DNA of 64,000 nucleotides from Pseudoalteromonas sp. XMcav2-N (GCF_024124545.1 NZ_JAMXSF010000008.1:186001-250000), one strand, 5' to 3'. Counted from the stretch's first letter, positions 1 to 9,999 are shown. Numbers and translations: made by a program. Notes: generated from the sequence alone by a model not told the origin.

Positions 1-795
1 CCATTTACCGACTTCGGAGTTGGCCCGGCGTAATGACAAGATCCAAACCGAGGCACCACGGGGTTCCGGGCGCGAGAAGGCGTCTGCGTGGATAGACACA
101 AAAAAGTCGGCCTGACGCTCTCTGGCCCGCGCGGTACGGGTGTTGAGTTTAATATAGTAATCACCCGTGCGGGTCAGGCGTGCCTGCATGCCCGGCTCTT
201 TATCAATTAAGCGTGCAAGCCGTTTAGCAATCGGCAGTGTGATGTTCTTTTCGTATGTCCCCGAAGGCCCAATTGAGCCAGGGTCTTCCCCACCGTGGCC
301 TGCATCGATGGCAACGATGATGTCTCTGTCTTTGACCAGTTCACGCTTTTTGCTTTGTTTAGATTTACTGGCATAAAGGCTTTTTTGCTGCCCATATAAG
401 TCGACCACCAGACGATCTTTGTATGGCCCGGTCGGCGCAAGCGCGAAAATCACCGGCTTAGCAGTGCGGCTCAGTTCCATGACCACCCGGGTGCTGTTGC
501 GACTCTTGGCCTGACTGTAGCGGAGCTTTTCAACGATTTTGTGCTCTTTGGGCAAGGAGGGAAGTTGCTTGAGTTTGCTGGTATTTTCCAGATCGATCAC
601 CAGCCGTAACGGGTTTTTCAGCATAAAGTAGCTGTATTCAGGCTTTTCAGACAGGTCAAATACCACGCGTGTGCTTTCTGGTGAAGGCCACACACGTACA
701 CCGTTGATTTTATTTTTTGCCTGCGCAGCGCTGGCGAGCAGTAACACACTCAGCGCAAACAGGGTAAAACTAATTTTTATTATCGCACTACGCAT
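1..795 (-). CDS. amiB: N-acetylmuramoyl-L-alanine amidase AmiB (partial, C-terminus off the window)
   Basis: Periplasmic zinc amidase that cuts the amide bond between MurNAc and L-Ala to split septal peptidoglycan during cell separation. The reading frame is open from an ATG at 795 to the left edge, so about 265 codons are seen and no stop. It begins with a hydrophobic signal peptide ending near AAQA. An AMIN-like beta domain follows, then the amidase_3 catalytic domain with [14 protein letters not shown] (zinc His) and the later FVSIHADAF motif. The start overlaps the end of tsaE by 8 bases, so the two are translationally coupled, and amiB next to tsaE is a common gammaproteobacterial order. 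AmiC is the alternative paralogue; the tsaE neighbour favours AmiB. Confidence 0.9.
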   Translation of the reverse strand, partial: MRSAIIKISFTLFALSVLLLASAAQAKNKINGVRVWPSPESTRVVFDLSEKPEYSYFMLKNPLRLVIDLENTSKLKQLPSLPKEHKIVEKLRYSQAKSRNSTRVVMELSRTAKPVIFALAPTGPYKDRLVVDLYGQQKSLYASKSKQSKKRELVKDRDIIVAIDAGHGGEDPGSIGPSGTYEKNITLPIAKRLARLIDKEPGMQARLTRTGDYYIKLNTRTARARERQADFFVSIHADAFSRPEPRGASVWILSLRRANSEVGKW

Positions 796-1264
796 ATCGA
801 CTTATAGCCTGAGCAAGCTGCCTGCCTCGTTCTGTGTGTGGCCTTAAAACAGCACGGCGCCCTTCACCATGATAGGCCAGATCAATATCCATATCTGCAG
901 TTGGGATCACACCCGCCCCTTTCTCTGGCCATTCGACAATACAGACGGCATGCGGCGCAAAATAATCCCGGATCCCCATAAACTCAAGTTCTTCCGGGTC
1001 GCCTAAACGATACAAATCAAAGTGATAAATACAGACATCCTCCAACTCATATGGCTCAACTAAGGTATAGGTCGGGCTTTTCACATTTCCCAGATGACCC
1101 AGCCCTTGTACAATACCGCGTGTCAGAGTCGTTTTACCGGCGCCCAAATCACCATGCAAATAGAATACCGCCCCTGAATCAATCAACTTGGCAAGTTTAT
1201 TTCCCAAAGTAATGGTTGCGGCTTCATCAGCCAGCTCAATTTCTAATGTCGCATCGACACTCAT
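788..1264 (-). CDS. tsaE: tRNA threonylcarbamoyladenosine biosynthesis ATPase TsaE
   Basis: Small cytoplasmic P-loop ATPase that works with TsaB and TsaD to make t6A37 in ANN-decoding tRNAs. The 158-residue length is normal. The Walker A motif GDLGAGKTT lies near residues 38-46, followed by the family sequences KSPTYTLV and FDLYRL. It overlaps nnr by 4 bases upstream (ATGA type) and amiB by 8 bases downstream, giving a compact nnr-tsaE-amiB operon on the minus strand. Confidence 0.95.
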   Translation of the reverse strand: MSVDATLEIELADEAATITLGNKLAKLIDSGAVFYLHGDLGAGKTTLTRGIVQGLGHLGNVKSPTYTLVEPYELEDVCIYHFDLYRLGDPEELEFMGIRDYFAPHAVCIVEWPEKGAGVIPTADMDIDLAYHGEGRRAVLRPHTERGRQLAQAISRYA

Positions 1265-2760
1265 CCGATAATACCTCTAATATGGACAAATAAATCACTT
1301 GCCAGCAACCCATGTGCGCCGTCATGTGCCGCTTTTTCAGCCGCAAGACCATGAATATACACCGCCAACATAGCCGCATCAAATTTACTCATGCCCTGCG
1401 CCAACAAAGCGGCAATTATACCAGATAATACATCGCCCATCCCAGCACTGGCCATGGCGGCACATCCTGAGCGGTTGATATTTAACCGCTGTGCCTGCTG
1501 AATCAATGTACCCGGCCCCTTTAACACCACACAGGCCTGAAAATACTGTGCCAGCGCATCGCACATTTCGAACCTGGAACTGCGCTCAGGTAAGGTCGCA
1601 ATAGCAGTACCGAGGCGCTTTGCCTCTCCCCAATGTGGGGTCAAAATAGCATTCTGCCACTGCCTGGGTTGTCTCGCCAGCAAATTCAGCCCATCGGCGT
1701 CAATAACCATTGGGAGAGAACAATGCATCACCTTATCAAACAGTGATCTTGCCCACGCTGATTGTCCTAAACCGGGGCCTATGACTAAGGTATCAGCCTT
1801 GTGCAGCAAAGGGGTCAGTTCATCAGGTCCTGTCACACCATGCACCATTAGTTCATAGCGCCCCTGCAGAACCACAGCCTGATTATCTGGATGAGTTGCT
1901 ACGCTGACCAAACCAGCACCAGCGCGTAAACAGGCTTCAGCTGCCAGGCGTATCGCGCCCGCCATGCCAGGGCCTCCACCAATTAACAGCACATGGCCAC
2001 AGCGGTTTTTATAGGTGTCAGCTGGGCGCACAGGACGCTTTCCCAGCAAAGCCTCTGCTGACAAGTAGTGACTTGAGGGAGATACCAGTTGTGCAAGTTC
2101 GGCCCCAACGCCCAGTTCTGCCAGATAGACAGTCCCGCTATGGTGTCTGGCTGAACCGGTAAGCAGGCCTTGCTTGAGCGCAATAAACGTGATGGTCACG
2201 TCTGCAACAAAGGCATCCCGGGCAACTTCACTGGTCGAGCCATTCACACCACTGGGAATATCAACCGCAAGCCGATGTGACGCGCACTGAACAAGCTGTC
2301 TAAAAACCGCTGCGACATGTTCTGGCAAATGGCCACGAAAGCCGCTACCAAACACGGCATCCACGATTAAAGCGGGTGCTGACTCCTGCCAGTTAACACA
2401 ATCACGTGACACCTTGCCACCGCCGCCCTGATATTGATGATAAGCCGCGCGTGCATCGCCCTGAAGTTGCTCCGGGTCGAACAACGCAAGTACTTCAACA
2501 ACAATACCAGCCTGATGACACAGATGTGCCAGCACGTAGCCATCTCCCCCATTGTTTCCCTTACCAGCAAGGATCAGTACAGGACCGCTAAGTGTCAGAC
2601 TACTGACATACTCGAACAGTGCACCTGCGGCACGTTGCATTAATGCACTTAACGTGGTTCCAGCCAGGCGCGCCGCTTTGCCTTCATTGACTTGTACCGC
2701 TTGGGCCGTATAGGCAACTTGTGGTAAATTAGTCAGGTATTTTGCTTGTGATATAGACAT
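1261..2760 (-). CDS. nnr: Bifunctional NAD(P)HX epimerase / ADP-dependent NAD(P)HX dehydratase
   Basis: Repairs hydrated NAD(P)H. The N-terminal YjeF_N epimerase (about residues 10-215, with [11 protein letters not shown]) interconverts R and S forms. The C-terminal ribokinase-like YjeF_C dehydratase (about 225-495, with [11 protein letters not shown] and [15 protein letters not shown]) restores NAD(P)H using ADP. I chose the ATG at 2760 (MSISQAK), giving 499 residues. The frame stays open upstream, but that stretch runs into queG on the other strand and has no family similarity. Only 3 bases separate this start from that of queG, so each promoter must lie inside the neighbouring gene or the two transcripts overlap. 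Confidence 0.93.
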   Translation of the reverse strand: MSISQAKYLTNLPQVAYTAQAVQVNEGKAARLAGTTLSALMQRAAGALFEYVSSLTLSGPVLILAGKGNNGGDGYVLAHLCHQAGIVVEVLALFDPEQLQGDARAAYHQYQGGGGKVSRDCVNWQESAPALIVDAVFGSGFRGHLPEHVAAVFRQLVQCASHRLAVDIPSGVNGSTSEVARDAFVADVTITFIALKQGLLTGSARHHSGTVYLAELGVGAELAQLVSPSSHYLSAEALLGKRPVRPADTYKNRCGHVLLIGGGPGMAGAIRLAAEACLRAGAGLVSVATHPDNQAVVLQGRYELMVHGVTGPDELTPLLHKADTLVIGPGLGQSAWARSLFDKVMHCSLPMVIDADGLNLLARQPRQWQNAILTPHWGEAKRLGTAIATLPERSSRFEMCDALAQYFQACVVLKGPGTLIQQAQRLNINRSGCAAMASAGMGDVLSGIIAALLAQGMSKFDAAMLAVYIHGLAAEKAAHDGAHGLLASDLFVHIRGIIG

Positions 2761-2763
2761 GCC

Positions 2764-3912
2764 GTGACAACCACTACTCATTCTTCTGTTGATATTAACT
2801 ATACTGAACTTGCGCAAAAAATTAAGCTCTGGGGCAAAGAACTTGGCTTTGCTGAAGTTGGTATCACCGACATAGACCTCAGCGAACACGAAGCGCAATT
2901 ACAGCGCTGGCTTGATAATGGCTACCATGGTGAAATGGACTACATGGCTGCCCATGGTATGAAACGTGCCCGCCCCGCTGAACTGGTGCCCGGTACTCAA
3001 AGGGTGATCTCAGTCAAAATGAACTACCTGCCACCTGATGCCAGTTTCGCCCGTGCGCTTAAAAATAAGCAAACGGCCTATATCAGCCGTTACGCTCTGG
3101 GCCGAGACTATCACAAGGTTATCCGTAATCGGTTAAAAAAACTTGGACAACGCATAGCACAGGAAGTCGGACAGTTTGGTTTTCGCCCATTCGTTGATTC
3201 GGCGCCGGTGCTGGAACGCCAGCTTGCCGAAAAGGCCGGACTGGGCTGGCGAGGCAAAAACAGCTTGCTGATCCACAAGCAAGCCGGCTCCTGGTTTTTT
3301 CTTGGCGAGTTGTTTGTTGACCTGCCTTTGCCCACAGATGATCAGCCACAAGAAGAAGGCTGTGGCAAATGTAATGCCTGTATCACGCTTTGTCCCACCG
3401 GCGCAATTGTGGAGCCCTATGTGGTGGATGCCCGCAAGTGTATTTCTTATCTGACCATTGAATTACAAGGCCCGATCCCCGAGCAGCATCGCTCATTACT
3501 GGGCAATCGAGTCTATGGTTGCGACGACTGCCAACTGGTTTGCCCATGGAATCGCTATGGCCAGCTCACTGACGAACAAGACTTCCACCCCCGCCAGCAG
3601 CTCAAAGATCAAGAGCTGGTTACCCTGTTCAACTGGGATGAACCCACGTTTTTGAAAAATACAGAAGGCAGTCCTATTCGCCGTATTGGTCATGAACGCT
3701 GGCTGCGTAATTTGGCCGTTGGACTGGGTAATGCCGACCCCGACCCCGGCATTATCAGGGTACTTGAGGCACGTCTTGAGTCGGCCTCCGAGCTGGTCCA
3801 GGAACATATTGTCTGGGCACTGGAACAGCAACGCACCAAACAAGCTCAGCAACAACGAAAAAGCGCCAGATTGCTCCGTATAATCGAGAAAGGCCTGCCG
3901 CGAGATGCTTGA
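2764..3912 (+). CDS. queG: Epoxyqueuosine reductase QueG
   Basis: Cobalamin-dependent iron-sulfur enzyme that reduces epoxyqueuosine to queuosine in tRNA, the last step of that modification. It has 382 residues, close to the usual 380. Two 4Fe-4S clusters are marked by CGKCNACITLCPTGA (about residues 200-214) and CDDCQLVCPWNR (about 257-268). The active-site region VDSAPVLERQLAEKAG carries the conserved Asp. The start is a GTG 3 bases from the divergent nnr start. C-terminal helices rich in Gln and Arg follow the HEAT-like tail. Confidence 0.95.
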   Translation: MTTTTHSSVDINYTELAQKIKLWGKELGFAEVGITDIDLSEHEAQLQRWLDNGYHGEMDYMAAHGMKRARPAELVPGTQRVISVKMNYLPPDASFARALKNKQTAYISRYALGRDYHKVIRNRLKKLGQRIAQEVGQFGFRPFVDSAPVLERQLAEKAGLGWRGKNSLLIHKQAGSWFFLGELFVDLPLPTDDQPQEEGCGKCNACITLCPTGAIVEPYVVDARKCISYLTIELQGPIPEQHRSLLGNRVYGCDDCQLVCPWNRYGQLTDEQDFHPRQQLKDQELVTLFNWDEPTFLKNTEGSPIRRIGHERWLRNLAVGLGNADPDPGIIRVLEARLESASELVQEHIVWALEQQRTKQAQQQRKSARLLRIIEKGLPRDA

Positions 3913-4060
3913 TAAAATCATTATATTTCAATAATTTAAATCACTTTAACATCGAGCTGCAAACTACACCGCTATGGTGAGCAAAATACGCCTCACCTGG
4001 GGTCACCTGGAATATTCGGCTGTGTTGTTACAGCGGCACTTCAAAGCTCACTCTTCTTTG

Positions 4061-5203
4061 TTACTGTGATTGCTTTCCCGTCGAACTGAGCAAGGACAAA
4101 TCACTTTCGATTTCAGTGAAGGCTTCACGCACCTGCATAATGGCTTCTTCCCGGGCAATTGAACCCTGAATGGCTTCGTCGACATGCTGATAAATGAATA
4201 CTTCCTGATCCTCATCCAACCCCATGGTTGGGATCCGCTGCTCAAACACTTCCTGAAGGCGGCGAAAAATGGATTCATTCTGAGAGCGGTTGTTGTTGAG
4301 TAAAGCCAGCAATCCGGTGAACTTACTGTGGATCATAGAAATGGCATCATTGAGCTCCGCTTGCTGAGACAACAGCTGTTTGCGCGTTAAAATCGCCAGC
4401 AATTGCTGCTCGGTGACACTGGCAATAAAACAAATATGATCTCTGAGTCGACCATGCTTGTCCGCGTCTTCTGAGGGCATATTCAGGATCAGTACACTCA
4501 CCAGATTGTAGTTCACCAAAATCCGGCTGGTAAACTCATGCAAACGACCCTTCGAACGTAATATTTCAAACAACTCCAGTACAATTGGAGAACACAGTCC
4601 CGCAGTGGCAAAATGATGGCGCTGCTCATCGACCCGAAATTCAATATTGCAGCTTAGCCCTAAATTACTGAGGCACTGGATCAAGGCCTTGGCTAACGCC
4701 TGAATGTCATCAATGACCCCTATCTGTTCAATGTAACTGACGATAAATCCCATTTCACTGCTGGTCGCCATGGCATTGAACGCAGTGGAAGTTGCGTCTT
4801 CGACCTGCTGCTCCAGGATGTCGCGCTCCAGCAACATCTGTCCTAAATTAAGCAATTTAGCTTTCAGTTCACTATGGCCAAAAGGCTTAACGATGTAATC
4901 CTCCGCGCCAACCGCATAGCCTTCCATACGCTCTTCAACCGAGCCGCGTGCCGACACAAACATCACGATGATATTCTGTGTCTCCAGGTTGGCTTTGATC
5001 TTTTTACACACTTCATACCCATTCATCTGCGGCATGCTAACATCCAGCAAGACAACCTGAGGCGCGAAATCCTCAATAACATCCAGGCATTGCTGCCCGC
5101 TGGTTACAGTCAGGAGTTCAAAGTCAAGGTCTTCAAGTATTTCTTCAATGATTTCGAGGTTGAAAGGTTCGTCATCCACCGCCAGGATTCGTTGCAATGC
5201 CAT
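4061..5203 (-). CDS. Response regulator with REC domain and unrecognised C-terminal sensor-like region
   Basis: Cytoplasmic signalling protein of 380 residues. The N-terminal receiver (about 1-120) is complete: acidic pair DDE near residue 11, phosphoacceptor Asp in VVLLDVSM, then the Ser of FVSARG and the Lys of IVKPFG. A coiled segment follows (LLERDILEQQVEDA). The rest is a region of about 230 residues that may be GAF-like, with a helical end. It has no HTH, GGDEF, EAL, HD-GYP or PP2C motif, so the output is unknown. It lies 129 bases downstream of the hybrid kinase on the same strand and is probably its partner. Confidence 0.75.
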   Translation of the reverse strand: MALQRILAVDDEPFNLEIIEEILEDLDFELLTVTSGQQCLDVIEDFAPQVVLLDVSMPQMNGYEVCKKIKANLETQNIIVMFVSARGSVEERMEGYAVGAEDYIVKPFGHSELKAKLLNLGQMLLERDILEQQVEDATSTAFNAMATSSEMGFIVSYIEQIGVIDDIQALAKALIQCLSNLGLSCNIEFRVDEQRHHFATAGLCSPIVLELFEILRSKGRLHEFTSRILVNYNLVSVLILNMPSEDADKHGRLRDHICFIASVTEQQLLAILTRKQLLSQQAELNDAISMIHSKFTGLLALLNNNRSQNESIFRRLQEVFEQRIPTMGLDEDQEVFIYQHVDEAIQGSIAREEAIMQVREAFTEIESDLSLLSSTGKQSQ

Positions 5204-5332
5204 TTCTCAGTTCCTTTTCCGTTGCCAAAGCACCATCATCTGCAAACACATCTTCAAACGTGAGAAATGCCCCCGCAATGACAGCTTTCATTTAGTTATA
5301 GACAGGGATCCCCCATGGCGCTAGTCATCCCT

Positions 5333-7276
5333 CTAAATTGGCAGCTCAATATGAATACAAGTACCCTGTTCCGGGTTGTTTTCGGCATAAATGCAGCCTT
5401 TATGCAGCAATACAAATTCTTTGCAAATGGCCAATCCTAACCCGGTTCCGCCAGCCCCGCTGTTGGTTTTGCTACTTTGGGCAAACTTATCGAATATATG
5501 CTCCAGTTCATCCTCGGGTATACCCACCCCCTTGTCCCGCACCAAAATATGGACATATCCCGCGTTAAGCGTAACAGAGACGGTCACTTCGCTGTGCTCG
5601 GGGCTGAACTTCAGCGCATTACCCAACAAGTTTCTCATTACCTGAGTCAGTTGCTCAGCATCACAACACAGCACAATATTGTCCTCTTGTGCTTGCAACT
5701 CGATATGAATATGCCGCGCCATCGCCAGGCCCGACACATCTTCTTTTGCGGTATGTATTAACGTCAGTAAATTGTGCGATGCCGGATTAAAGGGAAAACG
5801 GCCAGCATCCAATTTGGACAAGTCGAGCAGATTGTTCAGCAGTAACAGCAGGCGTTCTCCACTGGTCTCAATGCGTGATAAATATTTCTCCAGTTTGTTC
5901 ACCGGTATCTCACCACACGCCAACTTATCAATCCCAAAGCGCGCGAAACTCAAAATGGAGTGCATGGGAGTTCTGAGTTCATGGGACATATTGGCAAGAA
6001 ACTCAGATTTACTGATATTCGCGGCTTCTGCGGCCTCTTTAGCTGCCTGAAGTTGTGCCGTGCGCGCCTGAACCTCGACTTCCAGCACCTCCTTGGCTTC
6101 TTCCAATAACTGCTGTTTACGCTTTAGCTGAGCAACGTTCTTAAAAATCGCTGCTACCGCAATTTCGCCATGATGATCAATTTCGATAAAAGTGCCCATC
6201 AGGGGAATGCTGGGTCCTTCTTCCTGTGGCAACACCAGCTCACAGTTAAAATGGCGCAAGATACCGCCATTATTAATCGCTTCTTTCAGTGCTGCGACTG
6301 ATGAGGGTTCAAACAAATTGAATATCGAATGCTGCTGAAGCTGATCGCTGGGCAGGCGCAACAAGGTCGTGCAACCATCGTTTGCCTCAATCACATAGCC
6401 ATCCAGATTAAACAACATGATGGGGTCCGGCGTATGCTTATAAATCACCCGCAGTAAGCTATCCCTTTCAATCAACGCATCGACCGTATCCTGTAAACGC
6501 TCAACCAGTTCCTGATTGTGTCGACGCAGCAACTCGCTCTGCCACAGTTTATGCAGAGATTGCAGCAGCGCCCCTTCATCGATGGGCTTAGTTAGCACAT
6601 CTTCCACCCCCTGACGGATGGCTTCCATCATATCAACCTGATCTTGTCGCGAAGTCATCAACAAACAGCGCGTATCACGGTGAACTTGCCGCACCTTCTT
6701 AAAAACATCCAGCCCGCTTCCCTGTTCCAGGTTGAAATCACAAATCAACAAATCGACATCATGGCTACTTGCCTGTTGCATAGCCTCAGCAATACAGTGC
6801 GCTGTTACCACCGTAAGTTGTGCGCCACGCAGACTGGCCGCCAGACGGGCAAGGCGCTCCTCTCTGTGATCAACCAATAAAATTTTGGGCAGCTCAAGAC
6901 GGTCATGATCGCCCGTTTCAAGCACTCGTTCCAGCAAGCTAGTGATTTCTTTATTACCAAAAAAAGGGTAAATCACGATGGCATTGCACAGCATCCGGTT
7001 TAAGCGACTGAATGCCTCGACATGTTCCGAATTTTCTGGTTTGGGAGCTAATAAAATCAGGCGGTCATGGTCTTTAAGCGCAGACAGAGCGTCGAACGTA
7101 GTATCAGGCAGTCCATGGGCAATAGCGACAACATGGTAGGCAAAAAAGTCCTGAACTTTGTGCAACACCTGAAAGTGCAGATGTACCACTTCACAACCCA
7201 GTAACTCAAATAACACCTTCAGTCTCATAGCCAGCACACTGCTGCTATCGATAATCAATACCTTGTTGTTTTCCAT
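5333..7276 (-). CDS. Hybrid sensor histidine kinase (degenerate REC - REC - PAS - HisKA - HATPase)
   Basis: Soluble multidomain kinase of 647 residues with no membrane segment visible. Residues about 4-118 fold-match a receiver but lack the phosphorylatable Asp (the strand reads VVAIAHGLP). A second receiver (about 130-250) keeps the Asp in LLICDFNL and the Lys in VLTKPID. A PAS domain (about 268-385) is followed by a coiled coil, then HisKA with EFLANMSHELRTPMHS (His near 435). An HATPase domain with NALKFSP, GVGIPEDELEHIFDKF and GGTGLGLAI ends the protein. The N-terminal receivers suggest it takes phosphoryl groups from another kinase or acts as a response-regulator kinase. It sits upstream of the response regulator at 4061-5203. 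Confidence 0.88.
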   Translation of the reverse strand: MENNKVLIIDSSSVLAMRLKVLFELLGCEVVHLHFQVLHKVQDFFAYHVVAIAHGLPDTTFDALSALKDHDRLILLAPKPENSEHVEAFSRLNRMLCNAIVIYPFFGNKEITSLLERVLETGDHDRLELPKILLVDHREERLARLAASLRGAQLTVVTAHCIAEAMQQASSHDVDLLICDFNLEQGSGLDVFKKVRQVHRDTRCLLMTSRQDQVDMMEAIRQGVEDVLTKPIDEGALLQSLHKLWQSELLRRHNQELVERLQDTVDALIERDSLLRVIYKHTPDPIMLFNLDGYVIEANDGCTTLLRLPSDQLQQHSIFNLFEPSSVAALKEAINNGGILRHFNCELVLPQEEGPSIPLMGTFIEIDHHGEIAVAAIFKNVAQLKRKQQLLEEAKEVLEVEVQARTAQLQAAKEAAEAANISKSEFLANMSHELRTPMHSILSFARFGIDKLACGEIPVNKLEKYLSRIETSGERLLLLLNNLLDLSKLDAGRFPFNPASHNLLTLIHTAKEDVSGLAMARHIHIELQAQEDNIVLCCDAEQLTQVMRNLLGNALKFSPEHSEVTVSVTLNAGYVHILVRDKGVGIPEDELEHIFDKFAQSSKTNSGAGGTGLGLAICKEFVLLHKGCIYAENNPEQGTCIHIELPI

Positions 7277-7470
7277 AACTAAACCCTGTTGTGGTAAGCC
7301 AAATTACCAGAATATTCTTCTCAATCATTGCATTCAGTTTAGTCAAGAATTGCCGAGACGATACTCAGTGCGGTTGAATCATGCTGTTTAAGAGGTAAAC
7401 TGTGAACTGAATACCATCACGTCGCGTATACTCAGGCATTGAATTTAAAACAGTTTCAGGGAGCTCCCCA

Positions 7471-8037
7471 ATGATAAAACCGCTACTGATTTCATTAGCA
7501 CTGCTCACCAGCGCCAGCATTCAGGCCAGTGATACCCCGAACTTCTCAAAGAGCACAGCATGTGATGACTTCACGGGCTACGAATTCCGAAAGCTGAGAT
7601 CAAAAGACACCGTTGACTTGTGTGCTTTCAAAGGCAAACCCTTATTGGTGGTCAATACCGCCAGTAATTGCGGCTTTACCGGTCAGTTCGATGGCCTCGA
7701 AAAGCTGCACAAAGCCTATGCAGATAAAGGCTTGGTCGTGCTGGGGTTTCCGTCTGATGACTTTTTCCAGGAAGAGAACGACGAGAAAGATACCGCTGAA
7801 GTGTGCTTTATTAACTATGGCGTCACCTTCACTATGATGGCAACCGGCGCGGTCCGAGGCAGCGATGCAAACCCGCTCTTTCACCATCTGGGCGAGCAGA
7901 GTGGGGCACCAATGTGGAACTTTTACAAGTATCTGATCTCTGCCGATCGTAAGACCATACAGCAGTTCAACAGTAGAACTAAGCCCATGTCTGAGCCACT
8001 GATCGCTGCGATTGAAAAAGAACTTGATCTTAAATAA
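7471..8037 (+). CDS. Secreted glutathione peroxidase family protein
   Basis: Thiol peroxidase of the GPx family, 188 residues, that reduces peroxides with thioredoxin- or glutathione-type donors. A signal peptide (about 1-19, ending SIQAS) places it in the periplasm. The peroxidatic site is NTASNCGFTGQFDGLEKL, with Cys in place of selenocysteine. The second motif reads GFPSDDF instead of GFPCNQF. The likely resolving Cys is in EVCFINYGVTF, and the WNFYKYL motif is kept. A Shine-Dalgarno AGGGAG lies 8 bases before the ATG. It appears to be transcribed alone. Confidence 0.88.
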   Translation: MIKPLLISLALLTSASIQASDTPNFSKSTACDDFTGYEFRKLRSKDTVDLCAFKGKPLLVVNTASNCGFTGQFDGLEKLHKAYADKGLVVLGFPSDDFFQEENDEKDTAEVCFINYGVTFTMMATGAVRGSDANPLFHHLGEQSGAPMWNFYKYLISADRKTIQQFNSRTKPMSEPLIAAIEKELDLK

Positions 8038-8101
8038 TGCGCTTTAAATCTAAGTATATTAGAATAATGTATGAGCATTAATTAACCACCATGGAGAGAT
8101 A

Positions 8102-8383
8102 ATGACACTAGCCAGCGCAAGACATATTTTAGTCGATAACGAAGCCCAATGCCTGGAACTTAAGCAACGTATTGCATCAGGCGAAGACTTTGCCGACATT
8201 GCCAAACAGTATTCAAGTTGTCCGTCCGGTCAGGATGGAGGAGAACTGGGCGAGTTTGGACCGGGTATGATGGTCCCCGAGTTCGACAAAGTGGTTTTTT
8301 CTGCACCGATCAATGAAGTACAAGGGCCAGTTCAGACTCAGTTCGGATACCACCTGCTTGAAGTGACAAGCCGGGTCGACTAA
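8102..8383 (+). CDS. Parvulin-type peptidyl-prolyl cis-trans isomerase (PpiC-like)
   Basis: A stand-alone rotamase domain of 93 residues, the size of PpiC. It speeds cis-trans turnover of X-Pro bonds in the cytoplasm. Family marks are SARHILVDNEAQCLELK, FADIAKQYSSCPSGQDGGELGEF, MVPEFDKVVF and VQTQFGYHLLEV. No signal peptide is present. A GGAGA ribosome site precedes the ATG. Confidence 0.92.
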   Translation: MTLASARHILVDNEAQCLELKQRIASGEDFADIAKQYSSCPSGQDGGELGEFGPGMMVPEFDKVVFSAPINEVQGPVQTQFGYHLLEVTSRVD

Positions 8384-8528
8384 TCGGCTCGTGCCCATTT
8401 GCTACTGGTAGCTTACTGCTGCTGGTAGCTCTACGTGATATTTCTTAAATATATCCTGCCCTGTTTATACCCACATAAAAGTAGTGCTATAGTCATTGCG
8501 CATCCAACTAAAACATAAGGATTGAGTG

Positions 8529-9107
8529 ATGATCTTATACGGCTCGGACACATCTCCGTACGTCAGGCGCATCCGCATCTACTGCCTTCGCCATGACATT
8601 ACCCTGGACTATCGAAAACTGGACATCTTCAGTGATGAAGGCAGAGCAACGCTTAACCGATACAATCCGGCACGAAAACTGCCTTTTCTGTTAGCTGACG
8701 ATCAGCCTGTACTCGACTCAAACGTCATTGCCCGTTATTTACAACAGAAATTTTCTCTTCCCCACCTCAACTGGGCGCAGGAAAATCTCTTAACGATCCT
8801 TAATGCCTGTAACGATTCCCTGGTAGAGCTTTTACTGTGTCAGCGCTCAGAGTTTGACACCAACGAAGACAAGCTATTTTTCAACCTTCAACGTGGCCGA
8901 ATAGCTGAAACCTTAAAAGTATTAGAGCAGCGTTGTCAGGAAAACGTATTTTTAAACTGCGAGTATCTTCAGATCAGTTTATACTGCCTGCTGGATTGGA
9001 TCCGCTTCAGAGGCTTGTTCGACTTAACTGCGTTCAGTGCTCTGGGGCAGTTTTATGACCAATGGCAGTCTCTTGATGAGGCACGTCTTACAGATCCCAG
9101 AGCATAA
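8529..9107 (+). CDS. Glutathione S-transferase-like protein
   Basis: A protein of 192 residues with an N-terminal thioredoxin-fold GST domain (about 1-78). It shows LYGSDTSPYVRRIRIYC, NPARKLPFLL with the cis-Pro, and the glutathione-contact loop VLDSNVIARYL. The C-terminal part is all-helical. GTG at 8526 directly precedes ATG at 8529. I use the ATG because AAGGA at 8517-8521 lies 7 bases before it. Substrate is not predictable. A StpA/SspA-like or glutaredoxin-2-like role is less likely because no CxxC is present. Confidence 0.8.
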   Translation: MILYGSDTSPYVRRIRIYCLRHDITLDYRKLDIFSDEGRATLNRYNPARKLPFLLADDQPVLDSNVIARYLQQKFSLPHLNWAQENLLTILNACNDSLVELLLCQRSEFDTNEDKLFFNLQRGRIAETLKVLEQRCQENVFLNCEYLQISLYCLLDWIRFRGLFDLTAFSALGQFYDQWQSLDEARLTDPRA

Positions 9108-9131
9108 GCTCGTTAACTTTGGAAATACACC

Positions 9132-9482
9132 ATGAGTGACATCGAAATAGAATCGGAAGTAGTCAGTTTTGTCGTTGCAGCGAAAAAACAGGAGCAAGTT
9201 TGGGCACTGGGCTCAGAGGATGGCGGCCTGGTTGTCGTTGACTCTAACCAGTTTGAAGAATCAGACGTGCTACTGCTGTGGGATAACGAAGACAATGCAA
9301 AAGCACAATGTCGTGATGAGTGGGCTGATTTTAAACCTATCGCCATCGCACTGGATGAGCTGCTTGACGAATGGATTGAAGATTTACGCGACGATAACGC
9401 GCTGCTCGGCCTTAACTGGAACGATGACAACGTCTGTACAGAAATCGAGCCAGTCGGCCTTGCCCGGGCACTGTCTGAATAG
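9132..9482 (+). CDS. DUF2750 domain protein
   Basis: A small acidic cytoplasmic protein of 116 residues that fits the DUF2750 pattern: FVVAAKKQEQVWAL near the start, a central WDNEDNAKAQCRDEW segment, then LDELLDEWIEDL and LLGLNWN. The family has no known function. It starts 24 bases after the GST-like gene, so the two may share a transcript. Confidence 0.8.
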   Translation: MSDIEIESEVVSFVVAAKKQEQVWALGSEDGGLVVVDSNQFEESDVLLLWDNEDNAKAQCRDEWADFKPIAIALDELLDEWIEDLRDDNALLGLNWNDDNVCTEIEPVGLARALSE

Positions 9483-9488
9483 CCCCGC

Positions 9489-9872
9489 TTAGTCGGCGCA
9501 CACTAAGGCAACCAGGGTGCCTTCTATAGAGCGCACATAAGCCTGTGTGTGCTCTCCTTTTTGGCAAGGTGGTGACAAAGGCTCTGCCCCCGCAGCAACC
9601 GCCCTGTCGTAGCTTTTTGCAACATTCTCACAGCCTAATGTCAATTCAAACCCCAGCGCAGGCTGCTTAGGCTGGCTACGAATATAGCTTTGTTTAAACT
9701 GTGCCTGAGCGACTGGGTGTGTGGCGAATGCCAGCAGCACTTCTCCGGTATCCAGCTCTCCATAATCCCCATCCTCGCTGAGACCACAGGCACTCAGGCC
9801 AAATGCCTGATAGTAAAAATCCAGTACCTCTTCGACACTATCAACGTAGATCACGGTTTTCAGAAACTGCAT
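9489..9872 (-). CDS. VOC (glyoxalase/bleomycin-resistance) fold protein
   Basis: A protein of 127 residues with two beta-alpha-beta-beta-beta units typical of the vicinal oxygen chelate fold (KTVIYVDSVEEVLDFYYQAFGL, later ENVAKSYDRAVAAGAE). The ATG at 9872 (MQFLKTV) is the sensible start; the frame upstream has no family character. It is convergent with the DUF2750 gene, 6 bases apart. Enzymatic activity cannot be read from the sequence. Confidence 0.8.
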   Translation of the reverse strand: MQFLKTVIYVDSVEEVLDFYYQAFGLSACGLSEDGDYGELDTGEVLLAFATHPVAQAQFKQSYIRSQPKQPALGFELTLGCENVAKSYDRAVAAGAEPLSPPCQKGEHTQAYVRSIEGTLVALVCAD

Positions 9873-9964
9873 GGCTAATATTCGGGCTAAATAAATATAA
9901 ATAAAGCATATTTTTCGTTCAGCGTAAACCGATTTAGGATCCGGACAGCAATGACGCAGACAGT

Positions 9965-9986
9965 AAAAAGGGCGCCATTGGCGCCC
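9965..9986 (-). terminator. Rho-independent terminator of the der operon
   Basis: GGGCGCC and GGCGCCC arms with a 3-base loop, followed on the minus strand by five T. It lies 14 bases after the der stop codon. Confidence 0.9.
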
Positions 9987-9999
9987 TGTTATCAAGCAA

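Noticed and set aside
1983-2643. Small ORFs on both strands inside nnr
   Set aside because: Shadows of the strongly supported nnr frame.
9489-9995. Longer VOC protein starting at 9995
   Set aside because: The extra N-terminus has no family similarity, crosses the der terminator hairpin and would lengthen a compact fold.
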